42,604 bases of DNA from Microcaldota archaeon (GTDB lineage: Archaea > Micrarchaeota > Micrarchaeia > Anstonellales > Bilamarchaeaceae). The notes under the pieces were generated by a model. That model searched no databases and was not told the DNA's origin. It worked only from the letters and a program-made list of their open reading frames with translations. The stretch lies in contig WJMN01000018.1 in the NCBI GenBank assembly GCA_014727925.1, positions 1 through 42,604 on the forward strand, given 5' to 3'. The position numbers were made by a program, and so were the translations under genes. Positions 1 to 9,600 of the stretch are shown piece after piece (positions within the stretch are counted from its first letter, which is position 1; each line of letters starts with the position of its first letter).

Positions 1-3000
1 ACATAAAATCTGACAAACCTGTCTGCTTTACCTGCTCATCCTCGAATATGCTTCCGATTTCTTTCTCAAGCAGCTCAAGCCGCTGCCCAAGGTAAGAGGG
101 AAGGGAATACTCCTCCACCATGACCTTGGATATTTCAAGATATTTCAGGATTCCGCCCTTGTGGATTGTGAGTGTAAGCTTGCCCCCGCAGCGTGTGCAT
201 TTGCCGGAAAGGGGTGTGCGCCTATAGATTGTGTTACAGTCCACACAGCGGAAGGTCTGCCTTGCATATGAGCGCAGATTTCCGTAAAGGTCCGGGATGA
301 AATGGCTCAGGATTAGGCGCTCTGCCGTGTTGTTCACATCAACCGGGCGGAGCTTCCTGTGCAGGGCAAACTCTGCCTCAATTTTTTCAGGGATTGAACC
401 AAGGGTGACGTATTTTGTCCGGGTGGGGCCGTCATTCAAATCCGTAGTGTCATGGGTGAACCCAAGGTCCCCATACTGCTCTTTCTTCCCCAGGAGGTCC
501 TGCACTGTTTTAAGCTTTACATCGCTGGGGTAGGCGTTGTTTTCGCAGGCCCTGTAAAACTCCAAGGGGTAGCTGTAAACCACTTCCAGGCAATGCGCCT
601 CATCATCAACCTCCCGCGGGTCAAGGTTGGGAGTGATTGTAAGTGGGGCATCCATCGTCCCTCCTCTCCTGTCAGAGAGGTAGGAGCGGGAAAAATTAAG
701 AAGGCAGTCTGCAAGCAGGATTATTGCGTCCTCATCTCCATCTGCATTTCGTCTCTTTGCAGTATGGAAATAGGGATGGGCATAACCCACATTTGCATCA
801 GTGTACCCGATTATGCGCCCAAGCACGCTGCCGGAAGTGTGGGGGGAAAGCCCGACTACCAGGTGCCCAAAAAGACCTTCCCTGGAATCTAGCTCATAGA
901 ACGGTTTCATCCCATAGAGGTAAACTAGCAGGTCGTCTACAAAATCAGCTATTTTGGCCAGGTAGTCCATTGAGGCAGAAGAGATTATTATGTCCTGGCA
1001 ATTAAGGGAAATTACCTGCTCAGGGCTCTCTATGGGCTTTCCAAGGTGGTCATGGGTATACCCAAGATTCTTTATTCCCTCAGCAGTCTGCCCTATCTCT
1101 GAAATCCTGAAATGAGTAATTGGTGCATCTGTTGCATCAAACCTGCAGGTCCCGTCACGGAATACATAAACTCCGTGTTTGGCACGCAAAAAGCCCTTCT
1201 CAAGGCGCTCAGGAATCTTCCTTGCATTCATCAGCCCCTTTACCCCCCGCACATCAGGGGGAGCCATTCCAAGCTCTGTCTTCACAGAATCATAAAGCTC
1301 AACAAGGGGAACCGGCCTCCTCTCATAAAAAACAGTAGGGGCATCACAGTGCTCTTTTTCAGTGGTGACTGCTCCGCACCTCTGGCATATCCTCTGTGGA
1401 TTTGCCGGTTTCCCGCAGGAATCACACCTGGGGTAGAAGGTTGTGGAGCTGCAGGAAGGGCACTTATATCGTGCAATCTCAACATTTATGGAGCGTTCCT
1501 TGTCCCTGGCCCGCAGACTCTTGTAGCGTTTTGTTATGCTGCGGTCCCTGGATGTTGCAGTTGGAAAAAGCACATGTGGCCTTCCCTCCATCAGGCGCTC
1601 CCTTGACTTTTCCGGCCTACCCATCCTTGCCCCTATATATGTGGGTGCTTTATCCCGCACTTTTATGCCAGAAAGCCTGCAGACGTTTTCAAGGGGTGTC
1701 GCCTCATTGTCCAGCTCAGGTGCAGGAGAAATCTCCTTTCCTAAAAGCATTCCAAGGCAAGAGAGAAGGGAATATGCATCATCTCCTCCGGCAACAACCT
1801 TTCCGTTTTCAAGCCTGTGCTCAACAAGCAATTTCTCAAGCGTTTCTTTTGCACCTTCTACCTCAAGGCCTACAATCTCCCCTGCATCAAGCCGCAATAC
1901 AGAAGCAGAAAGGGCAGAGCATAGAGAAGAAAGCTCAGGATTGCCAATATCGTTCCAGGGATAAGTGTATTCGGGGTGGAGGGGGGTTCCATGTTTCCTT
2001 GAAAGCTCAAAGGCCTCTTTTGCAGAAGGCGAAACAGGGGGGTCTTCAACCCCTGCCTCCTTTGCCTCCTGGGCCCACCACTCAAAACAATATCCGGGGG
2101 GCATCAGGGGGTGGTTGGACTTAAGGAAATCACCATAGGTAACAAGCATATCGCCCACGAACAGGATTTCCTCAACATCCTCGATAAGCTCCTCTGCCTG
2201 TTCACTGGTTTTTACCTTTACCACCGAGCCGCCGCGGAGCCTGACTACCGGGCCCTCTATTGAATCACATGAGGTGACAATTGCTCCTTTTCCGGGTCGC
2301 TCAACCTTGATATGGGTGCCGTTTGCAGTAAAAGAATCGAGAAGATACATGGTTGCCGGATGGATATTCCTGCCCATTATCCCGTTTGTGCGGCTGTGTC
2401 CATACCTGAGGCGGAAGCCGCCCTTGGCCATTGGATAGGAGAACACCGGGCGCCCTGCAACAAGCCCGTCGAGGTAGCTGGGATCAGGCTTTATCTCAAC
2501 CTTGTCCGCCTTTTTCTTTACCTTGATTACATCCTGGAGCCATTCCCAGTCAAGGCCAAACTTCTTGGTAAATTTCAGGACCTTGGGGGCTTTTAGGGCA
2601 ATTCCTTCGCAGACAACCAGGGGGACTCCTCCGCGCACCCGGTTGCTTTTTATCCGCTCAAGGTTCCTGTGAACCGAAACCTCAACCTCTTCAGTCGGGT
2701 CCCCGTCTATGCAAACGGGGCAGTTGCGCACTATATGCGCAACGTGCTCATCGGGGGGTTTGTACTGGAGGTGGGTGCAGCGGTGCTCATAAACATTTAC
2801 TTCTTCTACATAGCGGGCAATTTCTGTTTCAGTTGGGCGGTAATCTCCCACACCTGCCTTTCTCCTCGCATGGTCTGCAAGGGCAACGCTCAGTGCGGCA
2901 ACTGTACCTCCCGCGCTCCGTATTGGCCCTGCAAAAAGCACCGAAATATAATCGCTGCCATCTGGGTTCTGGTTTATTCTTACATCTGCAATTCCCTCTG

Positions 3001-3334
3001 TTGGGGCAACAAGAACCCCCTCGGTCAGAATGCCAACGCTTGTGCGGATTGCCTGCTCTATCAGAGTGCGGTTGTCCCCCTGGATTATTTCCCCCGAAGC
3101 AATTTTTTCCGCAATATTGAATGCAATTTCCGGGCGGGACATCCCTCCCTGCTCCATCTCACGGATTATAGAGGCGATTCCCCTGGGGCCCACAAGCCCC
3201 TCAACACGCGCTGCCACGTCTTTTGCAATAGGTATTTCAACCTTGTTCTCCGGGTCAAAACCCTTGCCCCTTGCTTCCTGGGCAAGCCCGTAAACCCGGT
3301 CCAGCTCCTGCTTGAGTGATTCAAAATAATCCAT
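1..3334 (-). CDS. polC: DNA polymerase D large subunit DP2 (3' end beyond window)
   Basis: Catalytic polymerase subunit of the archaeal replicative family D polymerase, working with DP1. The frame opens with MDYFESLKQELDRVYG at 3334 and stays open to base 1, giving 1111 visible residues. The catalytic motif NADGDED sits at residues 863-869, with D865 and D867 the expected metal-binding aspartates. A cysteine cluster (CPSC...CDSC...CQRC) lies near residues 625-650 and another (CVDC...CTRC) near 1026-1048, as expected for DP2 zinc sites. The last visible residues, KQTGLSDFM, resemble a C-terminal PCNA-interacting peptide (QxxLxxF), so only a few residues should be missing. There is no intein, although the family is a frequent intein host. 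The start is 4 bases after the DP1 stop, with GGTGAGG just upstream, so the two subunits are co-transcribed with DP1 first. Confidence 0.96.
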   Translation of the reverse strand, partial: MDYFESLKQELDRVYGLAQEARGKGFDPENKVEIPIAKDVAARVEGLVGPRGIASIIREMEQGGMSRPEIAFNIAEKIASGEIIQGDNRTLIEQAIRTSVGILTEGVLVAPTEGIADVRINQNPDGSDYISVLFAGPIRSAGGTVAALSVALADHARRKAGVGDYRPTETEIARYVEEVNVYEHRCTHLQYKPPDEHVAHIVRNCPVCIDGDPTEEVEVSVHRNLERIKSNRVRGGVPLVVCEGIALKAPKVLKFTKKFGLDWEWLQDVIKVKKKADKVEIKPDPSYLDGLVAGRPVFSYPMAKGGFRLRYGHSRTNGIMGRNIHPATMYLLDSFTANGTHIKVERPGKGAIVTSCDSIEGPVVRLRGGSVVKVKTSEQAEELIEDVEEILFVGDMLVTYGDFLKSNHPLMPPGYCFEWWAQEAKEAGVEDPPVSPSAKEAFELSRKHGTPLHPEYTYPWNDIGNPELSSLCSALSASVLRLDAGEIVGLEVEGAKETLEKLLVEHRLENGKVVAGGDDAYSLLSCLGMLLGKEISPAPELDNEATPLENVCRLSGIKVRDKAPTYIGARMGRPEKSRERLMEGRPHVLFPTATSRDRSITKRYKSLRARDKERSINVEIARYKCPSCSSTTFYPRCDSCGKPANPQRICQRCGAVTTEKEHCDAPTVFYERRPVPLVELYDSVKTELGMAPPDVRGVKGLMNARKIPERLEKGFLRAKHGVYVFRDGTCRFDATDAPITHFRISEIGQTAEGIKNLGYTHDHLGKPIESPEQVISLNCQDIIISSASMDYLAKIADFVDDLLVYLYGMKPFYELDSREGLFGHLVVGLSPHTSGSVLGRIIGYTDANVGYAHPYFHTAKRRNADGDEDAIILLADCLLNFSRSYLSDRRGGTMDAPLTITPNLDPREVDDEAHCLEVVYSYPLEFYRACENNAYPSDVKLKTVQDLLGKKEQYGDLGFTHDTTDLNDGPTRTKYVTLGSIPEKIEAEFALHRKLRPVDVNNTAERLILSHFIPDLYGNLRSYARQTFRCVDCNTIYRRTPLSGKCTRCGGKLTLTIHKGGILKYLEISKVMVEEYSLPSYLGQRLELLEKEIGSIFEDEQVKQTGLSDFM

Positions 3335-3338
3335 CGCC

Positions 3339-4775
3339 TCACCTTGTGAAATCCAGCGTACGCAGCTTCTTTCCCATAAACTCGTAGATGGGCACTTTTG
3401 CAGGTGTGGGGATATGGCCCTGCTTCTTCTGGAAATCAGTGATATCCTGGAAAGTCCCGGAATTTATTATGAGGCTCCCTCTGTAGTTGGAATAGCCGTT
3501 TTTGTGGACGTGGCCAAAATGAACGATGTCCGGCTCACGCTTTATCACCATGTAGTCTAGCTTCTCAGGTACTACCGCATTTCCCCCAAATGAGGGGGAG
3601 AGATGACGCCTCCTCAGGCATTCCACCATGACCTTTTCCGGGTGGTCGTAGCTCAGGTGGGGAAGAGAGGATATCCAGCTGTCTGCTGAAGTGCCATGGT
3701 AGATAAGGTGCTCCTGGTTCTCAGCGCAGAACATTGAGGGGCTTCCCACGCTGGTTACATCGCAGCCAAGGATTTCCTTTGAGAGGGCAGGCATCGGCTC
3801 AGCCCTTCTCACCGCATCATGGTTTCCAGGTGAAACCACAACCTTGATGTAATCAGGAAGCTCCTCTACAAAATCCGCGAAAAGAGCATATTGCTTGAAA
3901 ACGTCCGGCTCTTCAAGGTCCTTTTCCTGGTTAGGATAAATTCCTATGCCGTCCACAAGGTCCCCGGCAACAAAAACATACTTTACCTTTCCTGCAAGCT
4001 CCTGCCCTGAGCCCTTGAGATTTATCCAGTCCAAAAAACGGTTGAAATACTCTCCAAGGAATTCCTTGCTTCCAAAATGGAGATCTGAGAGATAAACTGC
4101 GGCAAGGTCCCGCTCTGCATCTTTTTTTTCCCTTCCCACCCTCATATCAGGCCACTCCAGGTCTTCTGCAATCATGAAGGCAGGAGCAATCTTTCCATAA
4201 ATAAGAATTACATCGTCCTTAACGAGGTTCATGGCCTTCTCAAAAACCTTTTCGTCTCTTCTGGAAACAACTACCTTGAACTGGCCGGTAAGGTCCTCGA
4301 CCTGGAGGAGCATGTTGCCTTTTTTTGTTTCCCTGAACTCAGTAACCATCACTACAATGCGGGCTTTCTGCCCGGCAAGCTTTGCTATTCCCTCCAGGTC
4401 AGCTTCGGGATATTTTCCGCTGTAGGTTTTGAGTAGGGCAGAAAGGCTCTCGTACCTGTTGCGGAAATAGCTTACGAAATCCTCGACCCCGCCTTCGGTG
4501 CGGGACTTCCCCGTGACATCCGAATCCTCCCGCACTCTCAGCTCCGGCTCATACTCGCTTGCAAGGGGGCGGGGGGAAGAAGGGGCGGGTGCTTCTGCTT
4601 CCGGCTTGTTCTTCTCTTCCCTTTTCCTTGAAACAATCTCCTGCACATCCTCAAGATTTACAAAATGCTTTTCTAGGGCAATTATCTCTTCTTCGGGCAA
4701 GCTGTTTTTGGCTATGAACTCCTCTGCATCAAGAGACAACCGGATTCCTTTTTTCTTGAGACCCTCAAAGGCCAT
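3339..4775 (-). CDS. polB: DNA polymerase D small subunit DP1 (Mre11-like 3'-5' exonuclease)
   Basis: Proofreading subunit of PolD. Counting from the upstream GTG at 4781, an acidic linker (about 55-100) precedes an OB-fold around 140-215 (RIVVMVTEFRETKKGNMLLQ and following). The calcineurin-like exonuclease domain then shows SDLHFGS (232-238), GDLVDG (274-279), GNHD (319-322), HGT (362-364) and GHVHKNG (423-429), so all metal-binding motifs are present. About 480 residues is a short to normal DP1. Start choice: GTG at 4781 overlaps the UPF0147 stop (GTGA), but AAGGAG lies 5 bases before the ATG at 4775, so the ATG is preferred. It forms an operon with the UPF0147 gene upstream and DP2 downstream. 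Confidence 0.95.
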   Translation of the reverse strand: MAFEGLKKKGIRLSLDAEEFIAKNSLPEEEIIALEKHFVNLEDVQEIVSRKREEKNKPEAEAPAPSSPRPLASEYEPELRVREDSDVTGKSRTEGGVEDFVSYFRNRYESLSALLKTYSGKYPEADLEGIAKLAGQKARIVVMVTEFRETKKGNMLLQVEDLTGQFKVVVSRRDEKVFEKAMNLVKDDVILIYGKIAPAFMIAEDLEWPDMRVGREKKDAERDLAAVYLSDLHFGSKEFLGEYFNRFLDWINLKGSGQELAGKVKYVFVAGDLVDGIGIYPNQEKDLEEPDVFKQYALFADFVEELPDYIKVVVSPGNHDAVRRAEPMPALSKEILGCDVTSVGSPSMFCAENQEHLIYHGTSADSWISSLPHLSYDHPEKVMVECLRRRHLSPSFGGNAVVPEKLDYMVIKREPDIVHFGHVHKNGYSNYRGSLIINSGTFQDITDFQKKQGHIPTPAKVPIYEFMGKKLRTLDFTR

Positions 4776-4777
4776 GC

Positions 4778-5023
4778 TCACTCCTTCATCGCTTCAAGCT
4801 CGCTTATGATGCTCCATATCTGCATCCTAGCATGCGGGGGCATATTCACATCCTCGGTAATGGATTCAATAGAATAGATTGCAGAGCTTACCTTCACGAC
4901 CAGGTCATCCTCGCTCTGGAGACGCTGCTTGGCGTCCCCAACAGCTTTCCTTATGTTCTTGGGCACAGACGAGTCTTCAAGGACTTCATCCATAAGACCT
5001 ATTATTTCCTCAACAGAAGACAT
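4778..5023 (-). CDS. UPF0147 family protein
   Basis: A protein of about 81 residues matching the archaeal UPF0147 family by its conserved pieces DSSVPKNIRKAVGDAK and MPPHARMQIWSIISELE. It is mostly helical and its function is unknown. AGGAGG at 5031-5036 is 7 bases from the ATG at 5023 but only 1 base from an upstream in-frame GTG at 5029, so the ATG is taken. It begins the operon with DP1 and DP2 and its stop overlaps the DP1 upstream GTG. Linkage to the PolD subunits hints at a replication-related or housekeeping role, but that is inference only. Confidence 0.85.
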   Translation of the reverse strand: MSSVEEIIGLMDEVLEDSSVPKNIRKAVGDAKQRLQSEDDLVVKVSSAIYSIESITEDVNMPPHARMQIWSIISELEAMKE

Positions 5024-5049
5024 ATACACACCTCCTCTTTAACATACAA

Positions 5050-5156
5050 CGGGCCCGGTGGGAGTTTCACATTTTTGGATTGGCCAAAATAATGTTTTGA
5101 ACCCACGACCTACTGCTTAGAAGGCAGCCGCGCTATCCAGACTGCGCTACGGGCCC
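5050..5156 (-). tRNA. tRNA-Arg(UCU) with a T-loop intron
   Basis: Read on the minus strand: acceptor GGGCCCG pairs with CGGGCCC; the D-arm is GCGC...GCGC; the anticodon stem GCTGC/GCAGT holds the loop CTTCTAA (anticodon UCU, Arg); the variable region is AGGTC; the T-stem is GTGGG/CCCAC; the discriminator is G. The T-loop does not close unless 32 bases are removed, after which it reads TTCAAAT. The anticodon loop itself has no intron. A TATA-like CTATATAGC lies about 20 bases upstream (5171-5180). The transcript probably terminates separately from the UPF0147 operon just downstream. Confidence 0.93.
5064..5095 (-). other. tRNA-Arg intron in the T-loop (position 59/60)
   Basis: This 32-nt insertion falls after T-loop base A59. 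A textbook bulge-helix-bulge can be drawn: outer helix GTGGG/CCCAC (the T-stem), a 3-nt bulge ACT holding the 3' junction, central 4-bp helix TTCA/TGAA, a 3-nt bulge AAA holding the 5' junction, and inner helix CATT/AATG. Cutting after the second base of each bulge restores the loop TTCAAAT. A further TTTGG/CCAAA pairing closes the intron hairpin. Confidence 0.88.
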
Positions 5157-5169
5157 GTGTGCCCATTTA

Positions 5170-5182
5170 TTGCTATATAGAG
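5170..5182 (-). promoter_or_regulatory. TATA-like box of tRNA-Arg
   Basis: AT-rich element reading CTCTATATAGCA on the minus strand, centred about 20 bases before the first base of tRNA-Arg. That spacing fits an archaeal TATA box with transcription beginning at or very near the mature 5' end. Confidence 0.5.
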
Positions 5183-5211
5183 AATTAAAAGCTTTCTGGT
5201 GCAGGAATGGC

Positions 5212-5222
5212 TAAAAAAATGA
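5212..5222 (-). terminator. Oligo-T terminator after the acidic micro-ORF
   Basis: A TCATTTTTTTAG run on the minus strand, about 40 bases after the micro-ORF stop and preceded by a G-run and a C-run that could pair. Archaeal RNA polymerase terminates on oligo-T, so this is a reasonable transcript end. Confidence 0.4.
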
Positions 5223-5259
5223 GGGGAGCTGTGCCCCCCGCTGCCAGGGGAAGCTTCTC

Positions 5260-5343
5260 CTAGAACTCATCCTCATCAAAGTCTTCCTCTTCATCCTCGA
5301 AGTCTTCATCTTCCCAGTCTTCATCTTCGTCGAAAATCATCAT
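5260..5343 (-). CDS. Acidic micro-ORF (27-28 residues)
   Basis: A short frame starting MMIFDEDEDWEDED and continuing as almost pure Asp/Glu with Phe/Trp, ending DEDEF before TAG at 5262-5260. It contains no basic residue. A TATA-like CTTTTTATTC lies about 40 bases upstream, and there is only a weak GGGTCG before the start. It diverges from the strongly basic 407-residue protein at 5423, with the promoter region shared. The open frame is short and its composition comes from a simple GAAGAT-like repeat, so it could be a chance ORF. No family is recognised. Confidence 0.4.
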   Translation of the reverse strand: MMIFDEDEDWEDEDFEDEEEDFDEDEF

Positions 5344-5422
5344 GTCAATCGACCCAGGCGATTATGGGAAGCTAGGAAACGAATAAAAAGCTATCTGAAA
5401 CCGGGCAAGGATTAAAAACCAA

Positions 5423-6646
5423 ATGCGAGAAGTGGAGGGTATGGGGGGCGGAAGAGCAGAGAAGGCAAAAAAAGAGATTGAATGGGAAAAGGCAAGGGCG
5501 TTTGCCCGTGGTCTTGAGTCTGTGTTCAGAGGGGAGAAGGCGAAAATACAGGCGAGAACAAGAATACGGATAAAAGAGTTCCTTGTCTCCCTTGGAAATA
5601 AGGAGAGGGGCTGGCTTGAAGGGGCATATAAAAAAGCCGCGGAGAAAGAGAGAAAGCTTTTCCTAAAGACCATGATGTATTTCATGTTCTGGCTCGGAAC
5701 AGGAAAAACCGGGCAGAGCAACCTAAAAGAAACGATAAGGAGGATGAGCAGGGACGGGGCAATGCTTGGGGAATTTTATGATTACCTTGTCCAGTACAGG
5801 GACAAAAAGATAAGGGGGCGGGGAGTAAGGCTCGCTTCCCTGGTTTCAGCAATGAACCATGACATAAAGATGGGCAAAGAGTATTACTCGTGGTTTTCCG
5901 AAGAATTCAATATTCCGCCTGAAGGAGTCTGGTCCAGCTACCCTACCTTTTTTACCGGAAAAACCCCAAAAGAGCTCAGGGAAGCAAGGAAAAAAATAAA
6001 CTGGAGGGCGCTGCGCAACATACTCTCCTCGGTTTATGGGATGTATGTGGGACATGCTGCACTGGGCAGGATAGAAGATTATGTTAAAAACGGCCACTTG
6101 GCAAAGCTCGCGTTCCAAAACAAAAAAAGGGCGGCCCGCATTGCAAGCCTGTTATTCCAGTTTGGAATAAAGGACATCTCCCAGAACGGAAACAAGCTTA
6201 CCCTCGGCCTGAGGGAAACAATTTACCAGGCAAGAAAGCAGGTGGAAGAGGAGCCGGCAATAGAGCTTAACAAAAGGTTTCTGGAAAGGTACCTCAGCTA
6301 TTTCACTGCACATGGGCTAGACAGGGGGAAGGCGGAGGAGATAACCAAGATATTTTCAGAAGGCGACAAGTGGGGGGCAATAGACAAAATGTGCAGGATG
6401 GGGCTGAGGATTTGCAAAAAAGAATACCTTATAATGGGGGAAAAGAAATACAGGTTCGGAAAAAGGGGGAAGAAAATGGTCTCGGATTTCAAGATGAATG
6501 TGGGGAAACAGGGTGATGCATCCCTGCTCAAACTATATGAAATGATTGCAAATGAAGACTACACCAGGGCACTGCGCAGGCTCAGGGCAATCCTGGATTC
6601 TGTAGATTCAGTAAGGGAAGACTACCCTGGCCTCTTTTCATCCTGA
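5423..6646 (+). CDS. Uncharacterised basic helical protein, 407 aa
   Basis: I do not recognise this protein. It is rich in Lys/Arg and predicted helical throughout, with no signal peptide. A hydrophobic stretch near residues 84-92 (TMMYFMFWLG) is too short for a clear membrane helix. The region GTGKTGQSN near 91-99 looks superficially like a P-loop but lacks a following kinase fold, so I do not call it an NTPase. The start at 5423 has no Shine-Dalgarno; AATAAAAAG at about 5381-5389 could be its TATA box. An ATG at 5441 is an alternative start. Its 3' end overlaps the end of the convergent aglB gene by 9 bases. It stands alone on its strand. Confidence 0.7.
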   Translation: MREVEGMGGGRAEKAKKEIEWEKARAFARGLESVFRGEKAKIQARTRIRIKEFLVSLGNKERGWLEGAYKKAAEKERKLFLKTMMYFMFWLGTGKTGQSNLKETIRRMSRDGAMLGEFYDYLVQYRDKKIRGRGVRLASLVSAMNHDIKMGKEYYSWFSEEFNIPPEGVWSSYPTFFTGKTPKELREARKKINWRALRNILSSVYGMYVGHAALGRIEDYVKNGHLAKLAFQNKKRAARIASLLFQFGIKDISQNGNKLTLGLRETIYQARKQVEEEPAIELNKRFLERYLSYFTAHGLDRGKAEEITKIFSEGDKWGAIDKMCRMGLRICKKEYLIMGEKKYRFGKRGKKMVSDFKMNVGKQGDASLLKLYEMIANEDYTRALRRLRAILDSVDSVREDYPGLFSS

Positions 6647-9600
6647 AATTTTGTAAAGCTTTACTGAACCGTCTGAAGTTGTGTATGCCTGCTCAAACCC
6701 TTCAAGTTTCCCAAGCACAAATGCATTGTAGAGATTGGAATCATAGAACTCCTTTGTGCGGTCTTCCCATCCTGAGACAACTTCCCCGTTTTCAAGCCAG
6801 GTCTGGTCCTTTGTGTAATAAACATCATAGATTTGGGTGCCATCTGAGGTGCTGCCTATCTTATTCAGGAATGCCTTGTGGAGCTTCAGGTCTCCATTTC
6901 CATGGGTCTCATTTAGCTTGTATGGGGCGATAATTGTTTCCCCTGTTGCAAGTGTTGTCTCTCCCATGCAATATTTCTGCTGCCCGCTAACTGCATCAAA
7001 GGCCACTACCCCGGATTTTCCGGAGAGGCTGGAGATTGTGCAGGGCTGCTGGCTGGAAGGGACTGCAACCTGCTCCCAGCGGTGCTCCATTTCGCATGTG
7101 GACTGGCCAGGTGAATCTGCAACAGAAGTTTCATTGTTCCTTGCGCAGGAAAGGTAGTTTAGCGCATGGAACTTTCCCCCGAAGCTTCCATCTGAGTTGA
7201 ATATTATTTCCCGGTCAAAGAACACATAGGCAGAACCGTGCGCCTGCATAATCTGCTTCAGTTCCTCCGGGGTTCCGTAGATAAACCCATGCGCCACATC
7301 AAGAATCATGTCCTGGTGGGCGTGGTCATTCCTCAGAACTGTGTCCCTCTGGCCAAAATAATTTGTCCAGTGGCCGTAGTCCCACCAGGAAGTGAACCGT
7401 GCATCCTTGGGGGATTCCTCAAACTGCCATTCAGTAAATTCTATCCAGTAGGATGCCATTGTGTTGCATCGGAGTGAAGCTGCAAGCTGCTCTGAAGATG
7501 TGGGATTTGCAGGGTCTGAGAATAGGGAATAGATGCAGAGCATCTGGTCATATTGTGAAGGCATTCCTTTTGATGCAAACCCGACCGGGTCTTCTGCTGC
7601 TTCGCATGCATCAGGATAACCGCTCACCATGCAGAGCTCCTCCATCTTCGGCTGCACTGCTTCAGGGTTGTCCTGGAACCGCGGGGTAAAAGAACTGAAG
7701 AAAAGGCTTTCCCCAACCCCTGTGCTCCATTCAAAATAAACAAACATGGCACTTATTAGCACAAAGCCTGTTACAAGGTAGCGGGAATACTTTTTTCTCT
7801 TCTCTTCATCCTTCAGCTTTTCAACCTGGTGGCCAAGGAACTGGGAAATCTCACCCAGAGAAACACCAAGCCCTGCAGAAATCGCAAACCCGAGGTAGAT
7901 CACGTACTTTGTCTTGAAAAGCCCGATTAGGGAAACGGGAAAGATGAATGCGGCAAAAAGAAGAGCAAGGCGCTGCTCCTTTGTTTTGAATTTAAGGTAG
8001 ATAGAGTGGAACATTGCCACAAACATTGCAAAGAAAACCACCATCAGCATGCTGTTGTTCTTGTCCTTGTAGATAAGCTCTGTCCCAAAGATTGTGTTGA
8101 GGATTGCAACTATCCCTGAGAGCACCAGGTTGGAAATGGCAGTCAGGAAAACTGCAACAAATGCAAAAAGATGCTGGAAGATCCCTACAAGCAAATCAAA
8201 AAGTGCGAAGATTATATTCTTGTTGGAAAAATCAAGCATTTCCTCAAAAGTTGGTAGCTTATCAAAATCCATTGCTATGAAACCAAGGCCGGACTGGAAG
8301 CTTGCCCCTGCAACCCCCTGCTCTGCAATGGTACGCTCAAGCGGCCTGTTGAACTGGGTAATCTCAAGTTTCCCTTTGCCCATTGAAAGAACTGAATCCC
8401 CCAAAGGAGTGAAGAATATCAGAAGAATAGCGGCCAATACTATTCCGCCAAGATAGGGAAGGGACTTCTTGAAGTCATCAATTTTAAAGCTGGGCAGATT
8501 TTTGAAGGGAAGCCTGAGTGAAGAAACCCCTCCCATCGCCTGCAGCAGAAGGAGAACCAGGGAAAACGCATATGCTAGCAGAATAATCGGGGTATATCCG
8601 GAAAACAGGCCGGAAACAAGCGAAGTTTCCCTGAAGAGATTGGCTAAAATTGTTGAAAGCACAGGTCCAAGAAGTATTATTATGCCGTTTATCTTTGCAT
8701 TTGGAAGCAGGTCCTCCTTCATAAAAAACAGGAAAATTGCCTGTAGGGGGATGAATATGAAGAGGGTGGCAATTAGGACAACTTCTGAACTTGAGCCCAG
8801 GAAAGTGGTGAAAAATGCAAGCCCTGCAATCACTGCAAAGAGCAGGTCTTTTCTTTTTACTGCAAGCGCATAAGCGCCCAGGAAAAACGCCAGCCCGAAA
8901 AACGCGTATGGCTGGACCTCGCTCTCTCCTGCCATTAGCTTCATGACAAACATGGGGAGGAAGGCGGCAACACCTGCAGCTGCAATAGCAAAGATTCGCT
9001 TGTATTCTGAAGAAACAAAAAGATAGAGAAAGAACACTGCAAGAGCAGCAAAGACAGGGGGAAGCATCCCTGCAACCGCAGAAAGCATGTACCTATCAAA
9101 ATCCGTGTTCTGGTTGTATAACGCATAGCTTACTGCTTCAAGGTATGCTTTCATCGGGGCAACGCGGTGGCTGGAGAGATGTGGGTACCAGGCACAATCC
9201 TCCTGGAGCGGGGCACCCCCCTCAGAAAGGATGAGTGCAGTGTGCTGGATATAGAAATACGGGTCAAGCTCCATAAGCAGGGGGCCGTATGAAGCCATCC
9301 TTACCCAAAAGGCAAGCAGCATTATCAGGATGATTGCAATTGTGGGAAGGGCCTTTCTGTAATCAGAAGGGAAGGATATGGTTTCCCATGCTTTTTCCTT
9401 TACAAACAGTGCAACGGAGAGGAGGTAGAAAAGGGCAACACACCCAACTGCCAGGCCATAGGAAAAACTTATCCCTGCAATGAAAAGCAGGAATGCAAAA
9501 AGTGCGGGGAAGAGGAGGCCGAGGCCGAAACCTATGCCCACCTTGTCAAAGAGGGGCATCTCCTTCTTTTTGAGAAGTGCAAGGGAAAGCACCGCCCCGG

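Noticed and set aside
1396-2124. Long open frame on the plus strand inside the PolD large subunit region
   Set aside because: It is antisense to clear DP2 coding sequence, has no family resemblance and a low-complexity Pro/Gln composition. The same holds for the other plus-strand frames between 297 and 3319.
1-3334. Intein in the PolD large subunit
   Set aside because: The frame is continuous across the usual insertion sites, including the catalytic NADGDED motif, with no LAGLIDADG block or splice-junction residues.
5423-6646. Walker A (GTGKTGQSN) in the 407-aa protein
   Set aside because: The preceding strand and a Walker B motif are missing, and the segment follows directly on a hydrophobic helix, so it is likely chance.
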